Made by a program: the position numbers and the translations under genes
The notes under the pieces: model-generated
Seen by the model: only the letters and a program-made list of their open reading frames with translations
What the model was told of the DNA's origin: nothing
The model's database searches: none
In this document: piece by piece, positions 1-10,111 of the stretch
Position numbering within the stretch: the stretch's first letter is position 1
Layout of the letters: every line of letters begins with the position of its first letter
Source: Phoronis australis
Lineage: Eukaryota; Phoronida; Phoronidae
Reading direction: 5' to 3'
Length of the DNA stretch: 64,000 bases
NCBI GenBank assembly: GCA_002633005.1
Contig: NMRA01000358.1
Location: 132,688-196,687 of the forward strand

Positions 1-103
1 TTACATGTTTGTCTAATCACTGCTTAAGAGAGTAACTACCCAACCTTTAATGCAGCGACAGCATTACGCATTTGTCTAGTCACTGCTTGTGTTATGTTTT
101 CAG

Positions 104-256
104 CGAGAAGTGAAGAATCAGAAGTTGCATCAGATCAATCTCAAAGGCAGATTGCGGGACAGGAGATTGCAGTCAGCTAGGTCTCGTCGGTATTATGATG
201 AATACCAGGTCAGACAGAGGTCAAAGATGTTACAGCGTAGAACTAAGGAGGAGATG
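104..256 (+). CDS. CEP95: CEP95-like exon (first in window)
   Basis: Acceptor TTTTCAG precedes base 104 and donor GTAAGT follows 256. It holds 51 codons, phase 0 to 0, from REVKNQKLHQ to RRTKEEM, very rich in Arg, Lys and Gln. A short duplicate of the upstream intron (ttgtctartcactgctt) lies at 9-26 and 71-88. Confidence 0.8.
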
Positions 257-3200
257 GTAAGTGGGTTGCTTTAAGTGTAATGCAACATGTCAGGGGTCTG
301 TTGTGCTACGTGGTGGCAATTTGTTTGGAGTCCAGCTCTCACTGTCAAACCACGAGTGATAACCATGACATTTATCACAGATAACATGCCACCCCCTAAT
401 AGCTCACTTGTGAGTTTCCAGTTAGTCAATGTGACGTCACCGGAAGTAGGGCAAAATCCGCCATATTGCCCTTGTTTTGCCCCGAGTCTTTGCTACACGC
501 GCTGAATCTTAGTGGAGTTCTTATGGAGAATTTTACGCTTAAAACGTTAACACAACTTAAGAGATGGTAGATGGATCATGGAATAACTGAATGGACGAAG
601 CAAAGGTGAATTTGTAATGTTGTGCGGAGCTGTGAGCGGACTGAAATTGGAACTCGACCCAGGCTAGGCCTCAATGCCACTGGCATACAGGGGCGACAGT
701 ATATCCCCATAAAAAGTTACTCATTTCACAGTACAGCAAATAAAATCAAATCAAACATGCATATGTGCACATGGAGTATAATAATTAACACATACCATGA
801 TTTTGGATACAATTTAGTCAACAAATAACATGAACATATCCTTGAAAATCTCGCGGTTCGGTCGAGTTTTTCTCACCGGGCGCCATTTTGAGGAAGTTAC
901 ATGAAATCACGCTTGTTGACAAACAAAAAGTCCAAGGGACACAAATCTTACAAATTTCACTTGATATTTTCCCATGCTATTTTGCAAGGTCATGCGCCAA
1001 GTCACGCACTTCACTCAATCTTGCGCTAGTCTTTGCCTCATACTCACCTGACTCAATTAAAATAATTTCTGGTTATCCCGTGCGCGCAGTGAAAAAGTTA
1101 ACGGTCACCAAAAAGTGGAGTTGGAATTCTTCGCCAAAATCACCTGAATTTTCGTAGCTATGCTTTATCGAAGATATGTTTAGAATCAGAAAGGATCACT
1201 GAAGAAAGTAAGCGCCTTTTTAAGTGATAGTGTTGAGTGTAGTATGTATTTTAAATGAGGTGAAAACTTAACCAGTGAGCGGATTTTGCCTACCGCCCGT
1301 TTAAAATACACAGGAAGAAATTAGTACAGAATGCGATGGGATGTATTAGCGCAAATCTGAATTACATTTCCCATAACAGCAATGCATGTTTGGCATTTTT
1401 CACACTACAAGATTAAAAACCGAAGTAAACTGAACAGAATGCACCCTGCTACCCTATCGGGCAAATGGCCAAATGACAAGATTTTGCCCTACTTTCGGTG
1501 ACGTCAAAGTTAAGTCTCACAGAATCTTGCGTTATTGTTAATAACACGCAAAAGGACTATTTTATTGAGACAATTCCACTTGTGGTACACTGGATATCTA
1601 TCAAACTACTTGATCGATGTTTGTGGCATTCAGTTTTTGGACGGCTTGCTTTATGCCCACTAGAGGCTATTTTAAGTTAACTAGTATTGCACCCTCTAGT
1701 GGTAGTGATTAAAATGACCATCTCTTGTAGCTGTGATGCACATTTTTGGAATGGAAATCATGTTCAAGGGTTTGTACAGGACTGGTGCTTTTATATCTTA
1801 TGACTATCAATGAATGAAGTTTTGAAGAACCTGCGATGCCCATGAATTCCAGCATTGTTTTTTTAATGGATGAATTAAGTTCTTGGTTTTCATCATTATT
1901 AAATTATTTAAAACTGTGTGAAAAGGACTCTCATGTCCTTTTGGTCTCGCAACCACTAAACAACTGTGGCTCCTCATCAGAGAGATTTGTGGTATTATGT
2001 TTGTTGTACATGTTGGCGACAAGATGCAGGAATTTTTGCTGAAATTAGACATGGAAAGCTGTTGAAAGTTCTTGATTTTTTAGAGCGTCAAGTTGCTCAG
2101 AATGTAATACTCTTGCATTGAGTTGATTTAATGTTTGACTTTCAGATATTTAAGAGGTTGTTTAAAGAAGGTATCGAGGTGCAGAAGGAGAGATTGAAAG
2201 AGTGTCGTAAATATGCTAAGGAGGAGAGAGAGAAGTACCTTGAAAAGCACAAGAATGAGTTGGAGTCTCTGGAGAACTAGTATCCTTTTACGGCTCACTT
2301 GTATGTTATCTTTGTTTCACGTCTGGCTGTCAAACCATGACAGCAAAGACTGAATGAGACTAGTTCGGTCACTACATCTGGCAAATTATGGACAGGTTTG
2401 GATGTGATTGTTGAGATAAAAAATTCAACTGTTAAATGGTGAAGACAATACTGTGACTGTCATGTCATTGGGGGTGTGCTTGCCATGTCATTCTGTGTGA
2501 CTACCATGCTATGGTGGGTGTGACTAGCCATGTCATTCCGGGCCTGACTGCTATGTCATTCTGGGTGAGAATGCCATGCTTTTGCAAGGCAGTGGAAAGA
2601 TGCTTTTTCACACACTCTTATATGAACTGCTTTGTAGGTGCATATTACATGACCATTAAAATATTGTTTGTTTACATAACGCACTAAATATAACTGGAAA
2701 AAATTTCCTTCTTCAGATACTGAGAAATTTGTGTAGTGTATTCTTATGAAATTGGCATCAGATGAATGGATCCGATTATTCTGTGGCAATTTGATTTTTT
2801 ATGCTTGCCTCCGTATCTTTAAAGTTGCTTGATGGATTTTCTATTTGGGAGGCAGAGACCTCTTTCGATTTTGGCATATTCAATGCTACCCAGTGGTTGC
2901 TTTTAGGGTATTAACACACACCCAGAATCGTACCTTTTGTGATGAAGTCGTGGATGCAATTCAACTCTTCACATTGTTCTTGAGGTGTTTTCATAGAGGC
3001 CTCTTTATCTGCTTATTGTGTTGTGAACAAACTTATAATTACCCAGTCACCAGGTGTTGATTGAACATGTGCTACTGACCAATCTGATGGTGGGCTGTGG
3101 CGACCACTAGCAGACATTTTCCTTAGACATTTTTCTATTTAAGACATAAGCAAGTGTCGGTAGATTGAGAGACAGGATGGTTAAACGATATCAGTGGGCA

Positions 3201-5231
3201 TTGTGTAAGTCAGACAGGCAAAATATTGAAGTTTGACTGGGGGAGTAGAATTTATTCCATTTCCAAAATGGGAAAACCCTAAGAATCACCTGGAAAAATG
3301 CTTCTAGCTACTAGTGTTATATGTGTACATTGTCGATGGAAACTACCAGCTTTATGATAGGAGGAATCTTGTCTGTGTAGTGACCAGAGCAAGAGTCAAT
3401 CATGCGATAAATAATTAATTTTTCAGGTTCTGATGATAGTGCTTAATGTGTGAATGGTTGTACGTTTGTGACCTTTACTTTGATATGACACCTAATATGT
3501 AGTTGGTTCTTCTTAACTAAAACTTCAGTTATCGTGATCAATTTAGTATGGTTGCTGAATCTTTAGCAAGAGAGAAGCGAGAATTAAAGATCCAAAATGA
3601 AGCTCAGACTAAGGTAAACAGTGAGGTGTTGCTTTGTTTGACCTGGTGTTGAAAAAGAGTATGAAAATCAATTCTCAAAAATAGTTGGACAATCATTTGA
3701 CCACTTGTTTTAGCTTTTCATGGAAGAGTGTTTAAATCTGCCCTAAACTGATTGATAGGAAAATCAGATAGCTTATCCAGGTCAAGGGATGGAGAGGGAG
3801 CAAATGCAAATACAGCTCTTAGAGGTAAGGGAACACTATGAAATGTGGATCTACCTCTTCTATTTTGCACAATGCAAAACTAGTTGAGAGACTGTTGTTA
3901 AAACAACTATAACTTAAAGATGAACTGAAAGTGAATTCTAATGTGGGAGGTACAAATGGGCACACTCTTCGGCACTTATACCTGTGACTTTGACCAGCAG
4001 GGAAGTCCAACACAGCTGATGTTGTCATTCGGTCACTAAGAAATGTATGCTTTGTCCATAACTAACATTGATACTGACTTTATTTCAAAACTTTAGGGTA
4101 GCCACATTTGTACTAAGGTAGGGCGTGTCCTTGGTGACAAAATGAAAGTCTACAAGACAGTGCAGACCACTCCCATGATACACAGATCTTGGAATTTTCC
4201 TCTTTTAAGAGGATTTCCTTTTTTGGTTTCGATTTCCTCTTACTGGATTTCCAGATTCCCCTTTCTTTGTTTCTTTTTTATCATTAGTTTGACATTATTT
4301 ATGCAAAGGCGTTTAGTTCAGTTAAATTTTACAACACAAATCTGTCACACAAGCCTGTTTATTTGTGGTGCGATCACCTGGAAATTTTCCTCTTTTTGTC
4401 ATTGGTCATGCCGAGCCCTGGGCACAGTCATATGGGGTATTGAAACATCCTCCAGACGAAGGCCATCTAATTTCAAAGTATCATTTTAAGAACCTCTGTG
4501 TACTTAGTTGTGCTGCAAAAGAGCAGCAGTAGGTCATACTAGGAATGGAACTATTTGAGAATGTATATTTTGTTCACCGAGTTTCCTGTCTTCCGACCCC
4601 TTTGTCAAGTTTGTCCCCTATCCATCCCAGAATGCATTGCATCCATGACGTGGTGGAAAAATGGACTATAATGCCTTCTCAGTGTGGTATTATTGTCGTA
4701 GAATGTGTTAATCGTATTTTAGCATTATTTTGATTTAGTCATCAAATTACACAACTTTTGCTTGTTATTTACTGTCACTTTCTCAGAGAAGGGTATTTTT
4801 AATGCTTCCTATTCCTAGAACTGTTTGTGACCGTGGCGCATCCCTTGTACATATTGTTTGATTGGTTAATTCTTGTATCTCTAGTCATTATATGTATTCC
4901 ATTAATTTGTGTCTTATACTTAAAAGTAGTTGTTTTACCACACTGATAGTTGCCTCTGCGTACATAGCTGAACTGCATTTTCCGTGTATGACAGAATTAT
5001 CTGGGAACTGACTACTAAATTATTCACTTCTGAGGTGCTGACTGACTTGCTATTTGTTTTCAGATTTTATCTCAAATGAAGAAGGAACTTAGAAAGAAAA
5101 TGGAGAAAGAAATACGCGACTTTCAGCAGCAGATGCAGAGAGATGAAGATGATGAGTACTTTAGACAGTTAGATGCGGACCGTGTGAAGGAGCGTCTACA
5201 GATGGCGCAGTATGCAACATCAAGAATGTAG
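104..5231 (+). CDS. CEP95: CEP95-like centrosomal coiled-coil protein, C-terminal part (gene enters from the left)
   Basis: Spliced gene whose last four certain coding exons are 104-256, 2146-2279, 3529-3613 and 5064-5231. They join in frame to about 179 residues ending in TAG. An in-frame cassette exon at 3759-3824 is possible. The peptide is highly charged (K/R/E/Q-rich heptads), as in a coiled coil, and has no membrane segment. Blocks such as IFKRLFKEGIEVQKERLK, NYYRDQFSMVAESLAREKRE and KKELRKKMEKEIRDFQQQM match what I recall of the C-terminus of vertebrate CEP95 (CCDC45), a centrosome and spindle-pole protein. The N-terminal part lies left of the window. Identification rests on remembered family sequence. 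The coiled-coil nature and the splice pattern are seen directly. Confidence 0.8.
431..1506. mobile_element. Transposon-like element with terminal inverted repeats, about 1.08 kb
   Basis: The left end (431 onward) reads gtgacgtcaccggaagtagg and continues gcaaaatc. The right end at about 1483-1506 is its inverse complement with one difference in the first 27 bases (gattttgccctactttcggt, then gacgtca). The element sits inside a CEP95 intron. Internal open frames (622-828, 888-1157) are short and show no recognised transposase, so it is probably non-autonomous. No clear target-site duplication was seen. The superfamily is not assigned. Confidence 0.6.
2146..2279 (+). CDS. CEP95: CEP95-like exon
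   Basis: Acceptor CTTTCAG precedes 2146 and a non-canonical but usable donor GTATCC follows 2279. Without splicing the frame meets TAG at 2278-2280. Splicing after TA gives a Tyr codon with the next exon, restoring the conserved run ESLENYYRDQF. 134 nt, phase 0 to 2. Confidence 0.8.
2455..2580. repeat. Short minisatellite, unit about 30-35 bp
   Basis: Four degenerate copies of a unit around 'gccatgtcattctgggtgtg' lie in the CEP95 intron. Confidence 0.5.
3529..3613 (+). CDS. CEP95: CEP95-like exon
   Basis: Acceptor ACTTCAG precedes 3529 and donor GTAAAC follows 3613. 85 nt, phase 2 to 0, encoding YRDQFSMVAESLAREKRELK and then IQNEAQTK. This is the most recognisable CEP95 block. Confidence 0.85.
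3759..3824 (+). CDS. Possible cassette exon of the CEP95-like gene
   Basis: A 66-nt stretch is flanked by TTGATAG and GTAAGG and is open in the gene's frame (22 codons, ENQIAYPGQGMEREQMQIQL then LE). Phase 0 to 0 means it can be included or skipped without changing the frame. The vertebrate protein I recall runs directly from the preceding to the following exon, so this is either lineage-specific or an artefact. Confidence 0.4.
5064..5231 (+). CDS. CEP95: CEP95-like last coding exon
   Basis: Acceptor GTTTTCAG precedes 5064. 56 codons including the TAG stop at 5229-5231 encode ILSQMKKELRKKMEKEIRDF through DEDDEYFRQLDADRVKERLQ to the end ATSRM. Human CEP95 ends with a similar acidic D-rich, RELEAERF-type block and a short tail. 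Confidence 0.85.
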   Translation: MLSQMKKELRKKMEKEIRDFQQQMQRDEDDEYFRQLDADRVKERLQMAQYATSRM

Positions 5232-6240
5232 AAGTCAAACATTAGGTCATGACAAATGTCTGGGTAGTGTTAAAGTAGGTTGCACCGTTCGTGTAATGCA
5301 TAACCATCCAAAATAATGGGAAAGGATCAGGTGGAGCTGTGCGTTACTTTCAGTCATATCAGTGAGATGAACCAAAGTATAGTTTTGAGATATTTTGGGA
5401 ACACCCTGTAGTTTGAGACAGTAATTCAGGACCAGTCTGTATTTCTGGACTGCAGTGCAATTGAGACGGTATCTGACCAACACCCTGTAGTTAACGACAC
5501 AACAATGCTCAATATGCTGTTTTTACTGCATACTCGAGTGCTCAAAGAACGAATAAATGACTGATGCAGAATGTAGACTCAGGACTGTCCCCAATGTTGT
5601 GGTGCTGACTAAGTAATTGAGTGTGTTCATATCTCTTCACATCAACACTTTTTACGAATAAACTGCTGAAAAGTTCAAAATGACACATGTCAAGACGGGT
5701 TAAAATAAATAACAAGCGAAACACTTTGAAATCTGGTAAAAGTACCTATTAAAAACACAACTTGATGAAGAGCTGCTCGAAAGTTTGTGTTTTGTTATAA
5801 ATATCTTTTGGATTTTAAAATGTTCCTTCTCGTTTCTACGTTGTCCTAAAATGGTTGGTCGGGGATTCTTAATGATGCGTCCTCAATGTTTGGGTGACCT
5901 TCTTAACCACACTTAACTTGTAAATCCTAGCTATGAGTTGATTGCAGTGGGGAGTGTTGTACAGTGTATCCGTCAAAACTAGCAAATTATTGTCCATATG
6001 TGTACAGGATTATTCACGCTTTGTTCAGTGTTGTCAACAAACCAGTTGTCCATTCGTTTGTTAACCTTCAGACAACTTAATAATTAGTGTGTGTTGACAC
6101 TACGTGGCCAGTCACATTCTTTTGCAAAACTTATGCCATGGTGAAGATGTTGATAAGCACAGCTTGACCAAATCGCATCAGTACTATTTGTTTCATATTC
6201 ATGTATATTTGTCAAAATAAACAATTTGTCTGATAATTTA
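5232..6240 (+). other. 3' untranslated region and poly(A) signals of the CEP95-like gene
   Basis: AATAAA hexamers follow the stop at 5552, 5659, 5704 and 6216, the last followed by T-rich sequence. Which one is used cannot be told. An 'acaccctgtagtt' pair (5400 and 5481) is a minor repeat. No other gene is seen here. Confidence 0.45.
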
Positions 6241-9200
6241 TTCAAAAACTGAAATCGCAAATTAAATTCCGAATGTTTTTAAATCAAAAAACACTTTATT
6301 TCTGCACAACCACACAATTTACAATCAGCATAATTCTACAGAGTTTACTTTCCAAATGCTCTAAGGAAATAACAAAATTCAAACTTACAGTTAATCAAAC
6401 TATGAGAGTAAACATGCTTAGTTTAGTATCTAATAAAGAAAAAAATGGTTTTAGAAACCTAATCCAATAAATATTAAATAAAATCAATTCTCTACAGTTA
6501 AGATTATCACAGTGCACCACAACAATTACGCAATCTACTTGGCATGATGTGAGATGTTATGTGGCTTAAAAGTAAAGGGACTGTTAAGTCTTGCCACTGA
6601 CCATGTCTTGGTCATTGATGACCGATGACTGATAACCACCGTCTCTGCTGTACTTGTAGTGCCCTAAAGGAAAGTTGGCCAATACTGGTGATTGGCACAA
6701 AACTTGGCTTTAGCTTGTCACAGACCAAGAGTTGTGAGCTCAGTTCACTGCCTCAAACACATTGTGATAATTTTCCCTCCCACAGCATTGTGGTGAATTG
6801 TTCAATTTCGCACATCACAAGCCCAATTCGTGAGGTGAGGTGCCAAAATGCTTGATCTGCTGTTTAGCTTTCATGGCCAATAAAATTTAACATTCACTTA
6901 AGCGACATCACCTTGTAGAGGAGTTCCTCTTATGAACATGGAACATAGTAAAATGTATAATTATAATGACACACCTTTCAGAAGTGCTTCTCTTATGAAC
7001 ATGGAACACAGCAGAATACATCATAATGGCACCTTCCAGGAGGTTCCATTATGAACACCAAATGCATTAACATATTAAACTACATGATTTGCCCTCTATA
7101 ATTCATGGAGTGAAATTAAGACAAGAAAGGAATAAACACGACCAACTGATGTTTCATTGACCACACTAACTTGGTACATTCTTTTTTTTACTTCAGGCAG
7201 TGAGCTGAGCTTGTGTCTCTGAAGCTTTCAACTAGATCGCTGTCTATTTTAATTGAAACAGCCAAAGTTGCTAAGATCTGGTTACAGTGAGGAAAAACAG
7301 AAAATTCGAGCCCCCTTGCCAACTGATAGAAAATAACTTTGATCACATCATAGATTAATCACAACCGCAGATCATTTGACAGACATCCATCCAGTGTTTT
7401 TGGTAAATTAGACAACACGTGTAGACAAATGACCAAAACATTCATGTGTCACATGTCCCCACATGCATAATATCACTGATTGAAAACAAAAATATACACT
7501 AGTCACCTACAAAATGAGTACTAAATGAAGGCAAACCACAGGCTACTTTGCTCAACTCACCATCCTCAGCAACCTTGCTACATTTGTGGAAGCCATTGGA
7601 CTACATATTTTTAAATGCTAAGGCACTTAAAGCTACCAACGTATGGCAATTTAAAGTCTACATCAACACATAAAAACTTATGAACCTTTAGCACATGGTT
7701 TCAGTTGTTAAGGAAATGTTACTGGACAGGTTATTGTCACCATTTTTCCAATCAATTTTCAAAAATTGCACAAGGAATAACCTTTGTTTCTTAACAGAAG
7801 GAACAAATAACCTGTTGTTCACTGAGAGTATTCTCCACACAATTTTCCTATAGTGACACAAGGACGGCTGTGGGAACAGAACAAAATGGCCGCTGTATTA
7901 GTGGAGTGACTAAAGACTAAGAAGAATAACTGCACTCTTTACTATTGCCAGAATCTGCTAGAAGGGATTCATTATCCATTGGTAGTATTTTATTGAAGAT
8001 TGACCCAATGAAATTCAGTGTTCCCCAGAGTCCAATTTTCATCCACAGCTCTTTGCAACACATTTTGGGTTTGGAAGAGGTAACTAGTCAGCATAGTGAC
8101 TTAGAATTTTGCAAATCATGAGTATCATTCACACACAATACGCCTTTCAAAATTGACATGCAAGGGCGGTGAAATAAGTTCTTTATGAACCCTGCTCTTC
8201 ACCATGCATCTGTTCCAGTGGACCTGCATAGGTGAACCCAGCTTAACAAAGGGTTTATGGTCCTGTCTGAGATGATTATTGTTTTATTACCCCCTAAGGG
8301 TTTTGAATAGCCAAGGCGGTGATACAGTTTTTGAATCAGTGCAAACATATCGAGTTACGCAAAGATTTATTAAATGTGTATGCTGTTAAGTGGCCAGTGT
8401 TGTGAAAAGGTCTTCGAACAACTTGAAAGCAAAGTTTTACGTAGAAGCGAATGGGAATGAGTAGGAATTGAAGGCAAAGTGAGGACTTTATGCAGGCTGA
8501 TGAGTTATGCAATGACGAGTTAAGCAAGGTCACTCGTACAACAGTGACCAGGAGTTCCAGGTGTGAACATTAAGTGGGGTACGAAACACACTTCAGCAAC
8601 AGATTAGGAAATATTCCTCAACACTAGGTGGGGTATGAAACACTCTCCAACAACAGAGTAGGGGTCTGAAAACTAGGTGGGGGACGAAACACTCTCCAAC
8701 AGGAGAATAGAGATTTTAAACATTCCTCAATACTAGGTCGAGTATGAAACACATTTCAGCAGCAGATCAGGTGGGGTGGTTACAGAACACAGCCTGCACA
8801 GTCTGATAATTATCTACAACTCTCATGAATTGTGTAGACAGTTGTTATGAAACAATAGTTAGGATCAGATGTATAAGGTTTGTTGCTTTCAGATGGTGAT
8901 CTCAAGCCAATCACAGTGCATCATTTTTGACACATGACCAAATGAAATTACCTGAACTGATCATGTGATATGTTAACAACACAACGCACTGAGGTGATCC
9001 ATGACTGCTCCCACTCAGAATGCGTCTCTTTGGAAATGGCACCAATCTTATATAAAGTGTTACAAGATAATATCACTGTGTAGGCGGTGGTCATTTGCTA
9101 TATATAATGACTGGGTGGTGAAGCCAGAGCTAAGGACGGCCATTTGTGCATGAACTTGTCACATCAGTATAGTGTGCGCACAAGTTGCCGCTGTCAGATG

Positions 9201-9957
9201 TGTGCAAATCAAATAAAACAAGAGCTGTGAACATAAAGCTGAAACATCAAAAGTAATGAAACCTCATATCAATATTATATTAAGGAATGAAACCTCGTAT
9301 CAATATTGTATTAAGATGCAAAATAGATAATTTACAATAAAAACATCTCTTAAAGTCAGACATTATCGACAAGTCAGCACTAAGCGAAATATTTACAATT
9401 TACTGTAAGATTTTAGGATAGTAAAGAGAATATTTGACAGTATAAAGCCTGTAGAATTAATTTTTTTGACTTAATACCAATCTGCCATTAATTGGGTCAC
9501 ATGACCAGTGTAGTATAATTTTAGTATAATTTAGCAAAAACAAGAGATACATTCATAGCAAAACAATGGTATCAACAAACCGAATTTCTTTTTATATATA
9601 AATTATCAAGACAAAATCTCAAAAAAGATAAGTTTTTTTCTAAATTATCATTTTGCTTAATGCAACTTGTCATTTTTTCATAAAAATCATGCAAGTGCTA
9701 TTTTGATAGCCCCTCTTGCAAGAGTGAGTCACTCGAAGAACAGTGCATAAAGCACAGTATCTAAAATTTTCCTTTGAATCCGACTGGCCATTTTTGAGAC
9801 GTGATGTTCTGAACTTGGCCAAATTTGGACATTGTTCTACATAATCTTAATACAATACCTATACACTAGGTGTCACCTCTTTTAATATTCCATGTCTCAT
9901 TAAGTGACATAGGAAAAGCAGTCCTCTTCCTGTCAGTGACCTATTGCTCATCAAGCT
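6241..9957 (-). other. Probable long PFK 3' untranslated / intergenic region
   Basis: No open frame here looks coding. Plus-strand tttatt (AATAAA on the minus strand) occurs near 6237, 6294, 7982, 8283 and 8361, so PFK transcripts could end anywhere between here and 9957. Degenerate tandem repeats lie at 6900-7060 (unit about 65 bp, 'cttatgaacatggaacac') and 8560-8780 (unit about 65 bp, 'actaggtggggtatgaaaca'). Otherwise the stretch is AT-rich and unremarkable. Confidence 0.4.
8560..8780. repeat. Minisatellite, unit about 65 bp
   Basis: Three to four copies of 'actaggtggggtatgaaaca' followed by 'ctccaacaacag', at 70-90 percent similarity by eye. Confidence 0.55.
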
Positions 9958-10111
9958 CTATTCCTGTGTGTAGTCAGTCATGTCGTCAATAAAGTCTTCG
10001 ACAATCTCCTCTTCAAACACTCCTTCTGAGTGGTACTCTCCCTCATGTTTGGCCAAGATTCTCAACAGAGGGCGCAGCTTCAGCCACCATTCCTCTTTTG
10101 GGATTTTGTTA
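9958..10111 (-). CDS. PFK: PFK exon 18 (last, residues 805-855, stop)
   Basis: Acceptor TTTTTAG (plus ctaaaaa after 10111). Encodes [20 protein letters not shown] and an acidic tail, [18 protein letters not shown], then TAG at 9958-9960. PKEQWWLKLRP is a hallmark of animal PFK C-termini. Confidence 0.95.

Noticed and set aside
4142-4489. 115-residue plus-strand frame in the CEP95 intron
   Set aside because: Hydrophobic T-rich translation without splice logic or family similarity; its position between phase-matched CEP95 exons makes it intronic.
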